From positions 62,001 through 126,000 of the forward strand of contig CASEXH010000016.1 in NCBI GenBank assembly GCA_949291945.1: a DNA stretch of 64,000 nucleotides. Direction: 5' to 3'. Under the pieces are notes generated by a model. The model was not told where the DNA came from and searched no databases. It saw only the letters and a list, made by a program, of their open reading frames with translations. The first letter of the stretch is position 1. Every line of letters begins with the position of its first letter. This document shows, in pieces, positions 8,141-16,551 of the stretch. The position numbers were made by a program, and so were the translations under genes. Source of the DNA: an uncultured Bacillota bacterium. GTDB lineage: Bacteria > Bacillota > Clostridia > Lachnospirales > Lachnospiraceae.

Positions 8141-8454
8141 TCAATTATCAAAGGTCGGTAGAAGAATAGAAAAATATCCTGCTGCAATCCCGATTCCTCC
8201 GTAAATCATACTCAGCAGCACCAGCGTTCTGTCCAGGCTGGCATTTGTCACAATGTCTGTACCTTCTGCATATCCGTAGGGAGAGATATACTTTAGAAAT
8301 TCTTCCTTGTTGTGAAAATAGTCAAAAAGAAGGGATTTGCTAATCCCTGCTGTATCGGGCTCTTTTTATAACTGTTTTGTGAGAACACCCGGTATCCTGC
8401 GTTAATAATTGCTTGTTGCTTTTCCTTTGACAGGCCGTAAAACTTTTCGTCCAT
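8141..8454 (-). pseudogene. Relic: TetR regulator N terminus fused to the tail of an ABC-2-type permease
   Basis: From the ATG at 8454 (AAGGAGAACTT upstream) the frame reads MDEKFYGLSKEKQQAIINAG and YRVFSQNSYKKSP, the start of a TetR DNA-binding domain. A small deletion near 8360 shifts the frame. The other frame then continues GISKSLLFDYFHNKEEF, the recognition helix region. It passes without a break into LKYISPYGYAEGTD and a hydrophobic helix (SMIYGGIGIAAGYFSILLP) ending at 8141, which resembles the last part of an ABC-2 permease. Two genes have thus been collapsed by deletion. No functional product is expected. Confidence 0.7.
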
Positions 8455-8621
8455 AAGTTCTCCTTACGACCAATGTGGTTATTTTTTATTATATCTGGTT
8501 GACCATTTTGAGAAGACTCTATTTTTATATTTTCTTTCTGAAATAGGCAAGGGACAAATACTCCCATGTTCATTTTATTTTGCTTGTATTCTCCGGACAA
8601 ACAAAATATACTCTATGTTAG

Positions 8622-8786
8622 TGGTATTGTTATGGACTATATTGCAATGCAGATCGTATTAAAGGTGCTGTCAAAGTAAGAAATACTTGGCTTATCCCTA
8701 AAAATGCTGAAAAGTTTGCAGATAAACACATTAAAAACAATAGAGCCAAAGCAGCCGAAAGAAAGGAAGCAGCTATTGATGAATGA
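8622..8786 (+). pseudogene. C-terminal fragment of an excisionase/MerR-like HTH protein
   Basis: After a stop codon at 8619-8621 an open frame reads YCNADRIKGAVKVRNTWLIP and KNAEKFADKHIK. This matches the wing and IP-[KE]-[DN]-A-x-K signature of small excisionase/MerR-like DNA-binding proteins of mobile elements. The N-terminal helix-turn-helix is missing, and it ends by overlapping the response regulator start by eight bases. It is probably a scar of a lost mobile element next to the two-component cassette. Confidence 0.6.
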
Positions 8787-9483
8787 ATATAAAATAATGG
8801 TTGTAGATGATGAACCGGATATTTTGGATTTGCTGGAAAAAGCTCTGAATATCGAAGGAATCAATCATGTTATTAAAGTAGATAATGGCCATAAAGCAGT
8901 AAATGCCTGCAGGGAAGATAAGCCCGATGTAATGATATTAGATGTCATGCTGCCGGATATTGATGGGTATGAAGTCTGTAAACAAATTCGTCAGTTCTCT
9001 CATTGCCCGATCTTGTTTTTGTCCTCTAAAAATGACGAATTGGATAAGATACTTGGTTTGGCGGTGGGCGGAGACGATTATGTTACCAAGCCTTTCAGTC
9101 CGAAAGAAGTTGCATACCGGGTAAAAGCACAGCTTCGCCGCATACAGTATAAGCAAATACCGGAAGCAGAACAGTCTATCCATATAGGCGCATTGGAGAT
9201 TAAGGCGGATAGTTGCCAGGTTATAAAGGGAGATAAAGAAATCGAACTAACCGCACGGGAATTTGAAATTCTTAAATACTTAGCTGAAAATAAAGGACGG
9301 GTAATCAGCAGAGAGCGCCTTTATGAAACGATATGGGGCGAGGACAGCTTCGGCTGTGACAATACGGTTATGGTGCATATTCGGCATCTGCGGGAAAAGA
9401 TAGAGGATAATCCCAACGATCCCCGATATATTATTACGTTGAAAGGCTTAGGCTATAAGTTGGTGAATCCAAATGAAAAATAA
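8779..9483 (+). CDS. OmpR-family response regulator
   Basis: The start is the ATG giving MNEYKIMVVDDEPD; longer upstream translation belongs to the HTH relic. The 234-residue protein has a receiver domain with the acidic pair (VVDDEPD), the phosphoacceptor Asp near residue 54 (MILDVMLPD), the Ser/Thr switch (LFLSSK) and the Lys (VTKPFSP). A winged-helix DNA-binding domain follows (ELTAREFEILKYLAENKGRV, ending DPRYIITLKGLGYKL). It overlaps the kinase gene by 11 bases, so the two are translationally coupled. Likely targets include the ABC transporter genes just downstream. Confidence 0.93.
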   Translation: MNEYKIMVVDDEPDILDLLEKALNIEGINHVIKVDNGHKAVNACREDKPDVMILDVMLPDIDGYEVCKQIRQFSHCPILFLSSKNDELDKILGLAVGGDDYVTKPFSPKEVAYRVKAQLRRIQYKQIPEAEQSIHIGALEIKADSCQVIKGDKEIELTAREFEILKYLAENKGRVISRERLYETIWGEDSFGCDNTVMVHIRHLREKIEDNPNDPRYIITLKGLGYKLVNPNEK

Positions 9484-10885
9484 GAGAAAGCATAATCTGC
9501 TTATCCAAACGGTTATTTTCATAATCACATTGATTTTGCTGCTTTGCGTAATGGCAATCGGCTTGTTTTACTATATGTTTTCTATTCCTGAGCCGGAAGG
9601 CCTCAGCACTACACGATTTCCACAAGATTTCACAAACAGCTTTTCGGTATGGACAACCTACGAAAACGGTGAACTGCAAGTGGAAGAAATCGGACTTGAA
9701 CGGCTGGACGAATATGGCTTGTGGATTCAGTTTCTTGATGAAAACGGAGAAGAAATCTTTTCTCATAATAAGCCTGATGGCTACCCCTCAAAATATACTG
9801 CCGCCGAATTGCTTGCACTTAGTACCAGTAAGTATGAGAATGGGTATACACTATTCGTAAACAGCCTTGATGACACAGACGAAGAATGCAGTTATATTGT
9901 AGGATTCCCTTATGATATTGGAAAATATTTGCTGTATTATAATGGTTCACGGATTTCCCGTCTTTCTCCCGCAGCAAAACTGCTTATTAGGGCTGGATTC
10001 GGTATTTTAGCAGCTTCCATTTTTGCATACAGCGTTTGGCTTTCACGCAAACTTTCAAAGGTTACAGATGGTATCCGTAGATTGTCCATACAAGACTACA
10101 TTCCGATAAAAGAAAAAGGTGTGTTTACTGAGATTTATGCTTCCCTCAATAAAATGAACAGAGAGCTTCAGCAAGCAGATAAGGTACAGAAAGAAACGGA
10201 GCGCACAAGGCAGGAATGGATTACAAACATTACACATGATTTGAAAACGCCCCTTTCTCCAATAAAGGGGTATGCTGAGCTTCTTGCTGACAACTCCGTG
10301 AAGGAAGCACAGGAAATTCAGGAATATGGCAAGATCATACTGAAGAATGTAAATCATACTGAAAAGCTGATAAATGATCTGAAATTGACCTATCAGCTTG
10401 AATCCGGCTCCATACCGTATAGTCCAAAGGATATGCGGATTATACGCTGTGTAAAAGAATGGGTAATTGATATTATAAACGATCCGGCATTTTCAGACCG
10501 TGATATTACTTTTGAAAGCAGTACACCTGAGCTTGTTGCCCGCATCGATCCTGATTTATTCCGCCGTGCCGTTCAAAATTTGATCATTAATGCATTGACC
10601 CATAATCCGGAAAATACAAAGGTAAAGATAGCGGTTACTGTAACACCTGAAAATCGTGTCTTAATATCTGTTCAGGATAATGGCGTTGGTATCAGTGAAA
10701 CAGATCAGGCAGAATTGTTTGACCGTTATTACAGAGGCACAAATACAAAAGAAAAACCGGAGGGCAGCGGTCTTGGACTGGCGATTGCAAAACAGATCGT
10801 AACGCTACACGGAGGAAATATTATCGTCAGCAGCAAATTGAATGCAGGTACGGAATTTATCATTTCACTTCCAGCTCAGAATTAA
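9473..10885 (+). CDS. Membrane sensor histidine kinase
   Basis: The 470-residue protein has an N-terminal helix (residues about 10-35), an extracellular domain of about 130 residues rich in acidic and aromatic residues, a second helix (residues 165-185) and a HAMP-like linker. The HisKA box NITHDLKTPLSPIKG has the phospho-His near residue 255. The HATPase domain shows the N box (LIINALTHN), G1 (DNGVGI) and G2 (GSGLGLAIAKQI). The sensed signal is unknown. Organisation with an ABC exporter directly downstream is typical of systems that sense antimicrobial peptides or cell-wall stress, but the short ABC-2 permease here is not of the BceB type. Confidence 0.92.
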   Translation: MKNKRKHNLLIQTVIFIITLILLLCVMAIGLFYYMFSIPEPEGLSTTRFPQDFTNSFSVWTTYENGELQVEEIGLERLDEYGLWIQFLDENGEEIFSHNKPDGYPSKYTAAELLALSTSKYENGYTLFVNSLDDTDEECSYIVGFPYDIGKYLLYYNGSRISRLSPAAKLLIRAGFGILAASIFAYSVWLSRKLSKVTDGIRRLSIQDYIPIKEKGVFTEIYASLNKMNRELQQADKVQKETERTRQEWITNITHDLKTPLSPIKGYAELLADNSVKEAQEIQEYGKIILKNVNHTEKLINDLKLTYQLESGSIPYSPKDMRIIRCVKEWVIDIINDPAFSDRDITFESSTPELVARIDPDLFRRAVQNLIINALTHNPENTKVKIAVTVTPENRVLISVQDNGVGISETDQAELFDRYYRGTNTKEKPEGSGLGLAIAKQIVTLHGGNIIVSSKLNAGTEFIISLPAQN

Positions 10886-10921
10886 GGTTAACTTAAGATA
10901 GGAAAAAGGCAGACATAAGGC

Positions 10922-10952
10922 AGGCAGTTTATGCTATAAGCATAGGCTGCCT
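10922..10952 (+). terminator. Hairpin between kinase and ABC genes
   Basis: AGGCAG pairs with CTGCCT and an inner TATGC with GCATA across a short loop, followed by ATTCTTTA. It may end or attenuate the two-component transcript before the ABC genes. The downstream T-run is short. Confidence 0.45.
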
Positions 10953-11002
10953 ATTCTTTATGTCGATTGAGCGAGAATGAGTTTATTGAATGGAGGGGTA
11001 AT

Positions 11003-11890
11003 ATGGAACTGCAATTGCAAAATTTAAGTAAGCGATACGGTACAAAGTATGCTGTTGATGATGTGAATGCGTGCTTAACGCCGGGGATATATGGTTTGCT
11101 TGGTGCAAACGGCGCAGGCAAAACAACACTGATGAGAATGATCTGCGGTGTTTTAAAGCCAACATCCGGTACAATCAGCCTTAACGGCAAAAAGATTGAA
11201 GCATTAGGCGAACAATATTATGATCATTTGGGCTATATGCCGCAGGACTTTGGATTTTATCCCGATTTTACTGCCCGTGAGTTTATGCTTTATATGGCGG
11301 CTGTAAAAGGGCTCAGCAAAAACAAGGGAAAAAAACGCACCGACAGTTTACTCCACATGGTAAATTTATCTGATGTCGCAGATAAAAAAATCAAGTCCTT
11401 TTCCGGCGGTATGAAGCAGCGTTTAGGGATTGCACAGGCAGAACTCAATTCGCCTTCCATTTTGATCCTGGATGAGCCCACCGCAGGACTTGATCCAAAG
11501 GAGCGGGTGCGCTTTCGCAATCTCATTTCCGACTTATCGAAGGAAAAGATCGTTATTCTATCTACCCACATTGTCTCCGATGTTTCTTATATCGCAGATA
11601 CGATTTTGATGATGAAAGACGGTCGCTTTATCTTGCAGAAGCCTATGGCAACGGTTACAGACGGTATCCAGGGTAAGGTCTGGGAGCTTTTTACAGATGA
11701 ACGCACAGTAGAAGAATACAGCCGCCGATTTGCGGTTGTCAATCTTCATCACGAAAACAATTCCGTGCGCCTGCGGATCATAAGTAATACTGCGCCAAGC
11801 GCTGACGCAAAGACTGTTCCGCCAAGTCTTGAAGACCTGTTCCTTTACCATTTTGGAGAGGATGCGCAAGTTGAAAGGAGTGAAATTTAA
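11003..11890 (+). CDS. ABC transporter ATP-binding protein
   Basis: The start is the ATG at 11003 after GGAGGGG; an earlier ATG lacks a site. The 295-residue ATPase has Walker A (GANGAGKTTL), Q-loop (YMPQDFG), signature (FSGGMKQRLG), Walker B with catalytic Glu (ILILDEPTAG) and the switch His (LSTHIVSD). About 80 C-terminal residues after the fold are typical of ABC-2 exporters (CcmA/NatA-like). It is followed one base later by the permease gene, so both form one exporter. Regulation by the upstream two-component system is probable from context. Confidence 0.93.
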   Translation: MELQLQNLSKRYGTKYAVDDVNACLTPGIYGLLGANGAGKTTLMRMICGVLKPTSGTISLNGKKIEALGEQYYDHLGYMPQDFGFYPDFTAREFMLYMAAVKGLSKNKGKKRTDSLLHMVNLSDVADKKIKSFSGGMKQRLGIAQAELNSPSILILDEPTAGLDPKERVRFRNLISDLSKEKIVILSTHIVSDVSYIADTILMMKDGRFILQKPMATVTDGIQGKVWELFTDERTVEEYSRRFAVVNLHHENNSVRLRIISNTAPSADAKTVPPSLEDLFLYHFGEDAQVERSEI

Positions 11891-11891
11891 A

Positions 11892-13118
11892 ATGCTGGTT
11901 AAGTACGAATTTCTGAAAATATTACGGAAAAAATCAACTCTTGTAATTATGCTGGCCAGCTTGCTCATAACGGCTGTTTTCTTTGCTTTGCCGATCATAC
12001 AGTATCAAACCTACAATCAGGACGGTGTTCTTAGAGGTCTTGAAGGTATTAAATACGATAAGGAACAGTATGAAAGCATTTCTGTTCCGCTGACGAATGA
12101 GTATGTTACGAAAGCAATAGATGAAGTAAAGCAGCTTTTTGAAAATCCCGATAATATTGGCTATGACGGCCAGGAACAGTTCTTGGTTGATGACGCTTAC
12201 TGGAATGACATTGCATATAGGGAAAGCCTGCTTAATATGATTGCGGCAAACTTTGCAGAACCTAATGTAACGGTTGGCTATAACCATTTGTTATCCGTGG
12301 ATACCTCCAACGGAGCCGACTTCTACCAAGCAAGGCAGGACAAAATTGAGAAGATCATAAATACTTCATCTCGTGAATTATCCGAAAGCGCAAAAGAATA
12401 TTGGCTTAATATGAACAGCAAGGTGGAGACGCCCCTTCCATATGGTTATTTTGAGGGATGGGAAGTTATAATAAGCTGTTTTGAATTGCTCATTTTCCCA
12501 CTTTTAGCGATTTGCATTATCCTATGCCCTGTTTTTTCAGGTGAGTATCAAGCCGGGACAGACGCAGTGGTGCTGTCTTCCAAATACGGTAAGACGAAGC
12601 TGACAACAGCAAAGACCATAGCGTCCCTTCTGTTTGGATTGCTTGCTTTTACGCTGCACATTATCGTAGGTTTTGCCATACCGCTTGCAGCATATGGCAT
12701 TGACGGGTGGAATCTACCCTTGCAAATCAACGGAACTGCCGTTCCATACCCTCTTACCTTTTTGGAAGGCACACTTATCAATTTAGGTGTAGTTTATTTG
12801 GTACTGATCGCAATGATTGGCTTGACGCTTTTCTTGTCATCTAAAATGAAAACCCCATATTTTGTATTGATTGTAGTCATACCTGTGCTTTTTATTCCTA
12901 TGTTCCTTTCTCCAAACGGAACTGCGGGGATCTATAATCTGCTCATATTTTTGACGCCGTATCAGTCACTTACGCCGAACTTCGCACAGTATATTACCTA
13001 TCCGTTTGGCTCGGTGATTCTGGATTCGTTTACAATGAATGCTGTAGTGTATGCGCTACTGGCGTTGATTTTACTGCCTCTTGCAGGGATTGGCTTTAAA
13101 AAGCACCAGGTGGAATAA
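11892..13118 (+). CDS. ABC-2 type permease
   Basis: The start is the ATG at 11892, preceded by AAAGGAG inside the ATPase gene. The 408-residue protein opens MLVKYEFLKILRKKSTLVIM, an amphipathic helix running into the first membrane helix. An extracellular segment of about 170 residues is followed by five more helices (for example FELLIFPLLAICIILCPVFSG, TLINLGVVYLVLIAMIGLTLF and YALLALILLPLAGIGF). The short motif SGEYQAGTDAVVLSSKYGK after the second helix is typical of ABC-2 exporter permeases. It partners the ATPase at 11003. The substrate is unknown; a lipid, antibiotic or peptide is likely given the sensor kinase. Confidence 0.88.
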   Translation: MLVKYEFLKILRKKSTLVIMLASLLITAVFFALPIIQYQTYNQDGVLRGLEGIKYDKEQYESISVPLTNEYVTKAIDEVKQLFENPDNIGYDGQEQFLVDDAYWNDIAYRESLLNMIAANFAEPNVTVGYNHLLSVDTSNGADFYQARQDKIEKIINTSSRELSESAKEYWLNMNSKVETPLPYGYFEGWEVIISCFELLIFPLLAICIILCPVFSGEYQAGTDAVVLSSKYGKTKLTTAKTIASLLFGLLAFTLHIIVGFAIPLAAYGIDGWNLPLQINGTAVPYPLTFLEGTLINLGVVYLVLIAMIGLTLFLSSKMKTPYFVLIVVIPVLFIPMFLSPNGTAGIYNLLIFLTPYQSLTPNFAQYITYPFGSVILDSFTMNAVVYALLALILLPLAGIGFKKHQVE

Positions 13119-13171
13119 GGAGGTGGAGTATAAAGACCAGCCCTAGTGTGCTGACATGATCATAATTCTCA

Positions 13172-14434
13172 TCAGCTGCCCAAAGGGACATTCTCCGCCC
13201 GGGCGCATCTGTCCGAAGCGAGATAGAGTGGAATCGCCGCAAGCTGTGCGATCACCGATACAGTTACCATGGCCGGAATGCTCAGATCATAAAGCACGCC
13301 CATGATCCAGCTTCCCAGGAACCAGAAGATACCAAAGGAACATTCAAAAATTCCGTATCCCGTGGCCCGGCAGTCTTTCGGGACCATGGAAGTGACCACA
13401 GCTTTCAGGATAGATTCCTGAGCGCCCATCCCGATTCCCCAGAGGGCCACACCCAGCAGGAGCATGGGAATGGAGTGAATGGAAAACACAAAAACAGCAA
13501 ACACACTGGAAAGCAGCGTAGAAATCATCAGCGCCTTTACGCCGATCTTATCATAAAGATGTCCGAACACAAGAGCGGCTGCTGCATCCACCAGCATCGC
13601 ACCGGCGTAAAGCAGAGGAAGAGTTCCCTCTGTTACCAGCGAAGATGTCTCTGCCAGGCTTGCGGCCAGACCAGTATAAGCTTTGGAAACATGCATGATA
13701 ATAAGGGAATAGTCAATAAATCCAAAGGCGAAACAGCTGATCCCTGCAATATAGAGTACGAAACTTTTTCTCATCCGGAAAGGAACGTGTTCCTTCGGCT
13801 CTGGCTCAAATTGTTCCGGATTCGGGAACCTGCGCCGGGTAACAAGGAGCAGAATCAATGTAATCGCACCGGGAATGGCAAGCACCCCAAAGCAGAAAGC
13901 ATAGGTCTGAAAGACATTTCCTTCTGTCTGAAAAAGCATTACCAGGTATAGCAGTACCGGTCCTAAAAAAGCGCCAATCTGATCTAACAGTTCCTGGAGG
14001 CCGAAGCTCTTTCCGACGCCTTCCTGAGATGCCGCAAAGGACATGATCGTATCTTTTGCCGGTTTCTTAATGGCTTTGCCCATCCGCTGAATGAGCAGCA
14101 GCAGACATGCCCAGACCCATCCATGCTCTCCTACCAGAGCCAATGCCGGCACTGCCAACACATCCAGTACATAGCCAAAGATTGTAATCGGCCAATACTG
14201 CCGGGTCTTATCCGTAAGTTTTCCGAATATATAACGCATGGAGTATCCGATCAGTTCTCCCAGGCCGGAGAAAAAGCCAATCGCACCGGCGGAAGCGCCC
14301 ATAATGGACAAATACGCTCCCCGGATACTGGATGCACCCTCATGAGTCATGTCAGAGAACAGGCTGACAACTCCAAACAGAATAAGAAATACCATTGCCT
14401 GGGACAGGTGCTTTTTCTTTTGGCTGGCATTCAT
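13172..14434 (-). CDS. MFS transporter, drug-efflux type
   Basis: The start is placed at the ATG at 14434, ten bases after GGAG; an in-frame GTG nine bases earlier is too close to that site. The 420-residue protein has about 12 membrane helices in two halves, with the MFS loop GKLTDKTRQYW after helix 2 and the repeat GHLYDKIGVKALM in the second half. A cytoplasmic middle loop (RRRFPNPEQFEPEPKEHVPF) separates them. The gene sits one base after the MarR-type gene stop, so expression is probably under that repressor. The exported compound is unknown. Confidence 0.88.
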   Translation of the reverse strand: MNASQKKKHLSQAMVFLILFGVVSLFSDMTHEGASSIRGAYLSIMGASAGAIGFFSGLGELIGYSMRYIFGKLTDKTRQYWPITIFGYVLDVLAVPALALVGEHGWVWACLLLLIQRMGKAIKKPAKDTIMSFAASQEGVGKSFGLQELLDQIGAFLGPVLLYLVMLFQTEGNVFQTYAFCFGVLAIPGAITLILLLVTRRRFPNPEQFEPEPKEHVPFRMRKSFVLYIAGISCFAFGFIDYSLIIMHVSKAYTGLAASLAETSSLVTEGTLPLLYAGAMLVDAAAALVFGHLYDKIGVKALMISTLLSSVFAVFVFSIHSIPMLLLGVALWGIGMGAQESILKAVVTSMVPKDCRATGYGIFECSFGIFWFLGSWIMGVLYDLSIPAMVTVSVIAQLAAIPLYLASDRCARAENVPLGS

Positions 14435-14435
14435 A

Positions 14436-14900
14436 TCACTCACACTCCTTTATACGTAGGGTCATTTCAGGAAAATCAGCTTTGCTTTCTTCTTTACACC
14501 GATGATAAAGAATATCCAGCAGATGCGCAAACTCCTTCTGTTCCTCCTTTGAAAGTGGTTCAACAAGCCATTCATAAAACAGAGCCTCAATATGGGCCTT
14601 AGAATTCTTTAGGCGCTGTGCCTGCTCTGTAGGAAAAATAAGCTGGCTGCGTCCATCTGCCGGATTATTTTCTCTCCGAAGATAACCCTTTGTCTCCAGA
14701 TTGGCAGTCTGCTTTGCTACAGCCCCTTTGTCTGCCCCTAAGATTTTGCTTATTTCCGCTTGCGTGATGCCGGGCCTTTTCCGTACAACATGAATGAGAT
14801 CGAACTCCGCAGTGCCGACCCCTTCTTCTTTCATCATCCGGGAAGTAAACTTTCCCACCTCCCTGGCTATTTTTGTAATCTGACGCTGTGTGATATCCAC
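14436..14900 (-). CDS. MarR-family transcriptional regulator
   Basis: Translation begins at a GTG at 14900, seven bases after AGGAGG; the overlapping ATG is out of frame. The 154-residue protein has the MarR winged helix: AEFDLIHVVRKRPGITQAEI, then the recognition helix (GADKGAVAKQTANLETKGYL) and the wing RRENNPADGRSQLIFPT. Its stop almost touches the MFS start, as for many MarR-efflux pairs. MarR proteins bind a palindrome as dimers and are released by phenolic or drug ligands, so autoregulation of this pair is expected. Confidence 0.9.
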   Translation of the reverse strand: MDITQRQITKIAREVGKFTSRMMKEEGVGTAEFDLIHVVRKRPGITQAEISKILGADKGAVAKQTANLETKGYLRRENNPADGRSQLIFPTEQAQRLKNSKAHIEALFYEWLVEPLSKEEQKEFAHLLDILYHRCKEESKADFPEMTLRIKECE

Positions 14901-14942
14901 ATGGATCCCTCCTAAAAAAGATGATCATGTTCTGCAAACTGC

Positions 14943-15452
14943 TCAATCTTTTTTCCTTGTCAAAAATATTCCGGCAATTGCCCCTATGAGGATAATCGGT
15001 GCTAATCTGACAAACAGCCATTCAGCTGCGTGATAACTCACTCCGGCAACAGCTAATTCAGGATCACTATAATCCCAGCCCAAGTATGGACTATTTAATA
15101 CTAGTAAAGCTGCAAATATTATCACTATACCACATGTAATGAAGATAAATAGCCACTGAAGCATTTTCCGTCTTGCTGCCGCCTTTTTTGCAAGCTGTAA
15201 ATTTATAACCTCCAGTTTTTCAGAAATTGCTTTTAAATCATCTCTTTTCGGCTCAGCAATCGTTTCTCCAAGCAAAGTGCTTACAGGCGTTTCAAGGACT
15301 TCCGATATAGAGATTAACATATTCGAATCAGGGACTGACAGTCCTTGCTCCCATTTGGATATTGTCTGTCGCACTACATGCAGCTTAATAGCAAGTTCTT
15401 CCTGTGAAAGACCTTTTGATTTTCTGATTGCTTTAATGTTTTCATTTAGCAT
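14943..15452 (-). CDS. XRE-family HTH regulator with membrane anchor
   Basis: The start is set at the ATG at 15452, about eight bases from GGGAGG, giving MLNENIKAIRKSKGLSQEEL; the upstream ATG at 15476 would overlap the ribosome site. The 169-residue protein has a classic Cro/C1 HTH in residues 1-60 (LSQEELAIKLHVVRQTISKW), a coiled linker, and two hydrophobic helices (MLQWLFIFITCGIVIIFAALL and WLFVRLAPIILIGAIAGIFL). Such membrane-tethered XRE proteins are common in Clostridia; their signals are unknown. No partner operon is obvious; the next gene upstream is a small protein of unknown role. Confidence 0.85.
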   Translation of the reverse strand: MLNENIKAIRKSKGLSQEELAIKLHVVRQTISKWEQGLSVPDSNMLISISEVLETPVSTLLGETIAEPKRDDLKAISEKLEVINLQLAKKAAARRKMLQWLFIFITCGIVIIFAALLVLNSPYLGWDYSDPELAVAGVSYHAAEWLFVRLAPIILIGAIAGIFLTRKKD

Positions 15453-15642
15453 GAAATCGAACCTCCCTTCTTTCAATTGTTATCACAATTGTATGAAAAC
15501 CTGCCCGTTGCCGCAAGCAACGTATATTAACATTCTTGTATAGTATCCGCAAATCCTATATTCCATGAAATATATTCGTCTTTTAGGATTTCTGTTGCTT
15601 GTCCTGAGATCACAGATGCTGTATAACGGGCTCTGGCTTCCC

Positions 15643-15858
15643 CTAAAGGGCTGTCCCTCCCCATTTCAAAGCTCCGGGTTTCCATCCGTCAGGAAGACAT
15701 GCCTTTTCCGTCATTTTTGCCTTTCTGGTGTCTATCATCTGGCCGTCGATATTCCATACCTGGGCATATGTGCCTAAAACTGCAGCATCATCCCATATAA
15801 ACTCAAATCGACCGTTCTCAAGAACTTCCCACAAAATTGTATGTACTTCTTTTGCCAT
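15643..15858 (-). CDS. Small protein of unknown function
   Basis: The start is at 15858 after AGGAGG (eight-base spacing). The 71-residue product reads MAKEVHTILWEVLENGRFEF, then FIWDDAAVLGTYAQVWNIDG and ends GWKPGALKWGGTAL. It has no membrane helix and no motif I recognise. Both ends look plausible, so it may be complete, but it could also be the N-terminal part of a longer gene ended by a later mutation. Confidence 0.5.
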   Translation of the reverse strand: MAKEVHTILWEVLENGRFEFIWDDAAVLGTYAQVWNIDGQMIDTRKAKMTEKACLPDGWKPGALKWGGTAL

Positions 15859-15897
15859 CTGAATTTCCTCCTGCATAAAAGAGAGCAGAGCTTCTTG

Positions 15898-16242
15898 TTA
15901 TTCTATACGAACATTGACTGGCCTCACTGTAAGTTCTCCAGCACCTTCAACCCTGTACCATTTTCCTCGTTCAAGTTTAATTTTTTCTCCTGTTCCGGAA
16001 GTAATGTAACCTATTACATAAGTTTCACCGCTTTCAATATCCGTAAATACGACATCTGTATCCGCAGTACCGGTAACTTTTACACTTCCGTTAACAGGCT
16101 GAATCTGTTCACTTTTCACTCTCTCGTTACCTGAAAGGGTGAAAGTGTGCATCTTAACATAGCTGTTATAACTTATACCGATTATAAGGATGGCAAGTGG
16201 AATTGCACCTCCCAACACTCGTTTCAACCGTTTTTTATCCAT
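15898..16242 (-). CDS. Membrane-anchored small beta-rich protein, unknown function
   Basis: The start follows GAGAGG. The 114-residue product has a basic N terminus (MDKKRLKRVLGG) and one hydrophobic segment (AIPLAILIIGISYNSYV), acting as signal-anchor. The outside part is rich in short beta-prone stretches (GSVKVTGTADTDVVFTDIES, TYVIGYITSGTG, GKWYRVEGAGELTVRPV). No family is recognised. Confidence 0.6.
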   Translation of the reverse strand: MDKKRLKRVLGGAIPLAILIIGISYNSYVKMHTFTLSGNERVKSEQIQPVNGSVKVTGTADTDVVFTDIESGETYVIGYITSGTGEKIKLERGKWYRVEGAGELTVRPVNVRIE

Positions 16243-16551
16243 AAATTACCTCTCTGATAAATTCCGATCTGCCGTCTTCATTTTTTTCCATTGTACCAAG
16301 CCGCTAGCGCAGCGGCTAGCCACAGATACGTCTTTCCGCCATTTTTTCAAAAAAAGTAGCAGTTTTTGAATATATGTTGTATTGTTGAGTTACCACACAC
16401 ACCAATCAACCTATATCGCCAACTGCTATGATTAGTTTACCATGTTTTTTGAAACTCAACAACCATATATCTTATTTTTTTCCAAGGGCTCCGCCTTGAT
16501 AGATCCATAACCTGTCAATCTATTACTGCATCTTTTCAAGGAGGTTCCATT
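16243..16551. other. Left end of an IS91-like element, with nested inverted repeats
   Basis: No gene is visible. The segment holds a hairpin AGCCGCT/AGCGGCT with a five-base loop at 16299-16317. A larger imperfect inverted repeat pairs 16371-16391 (TGTTGAGTT side) with 16453-16469 (AACTCAACA side), and TAGCAGTT near 16357 pairs with AACTGCTA near 16421. IS91-family elements use such structured ends for single-strand transfer, so this is probably one end of the element whose recombinase starts at 16552. Confidence 0.45.
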
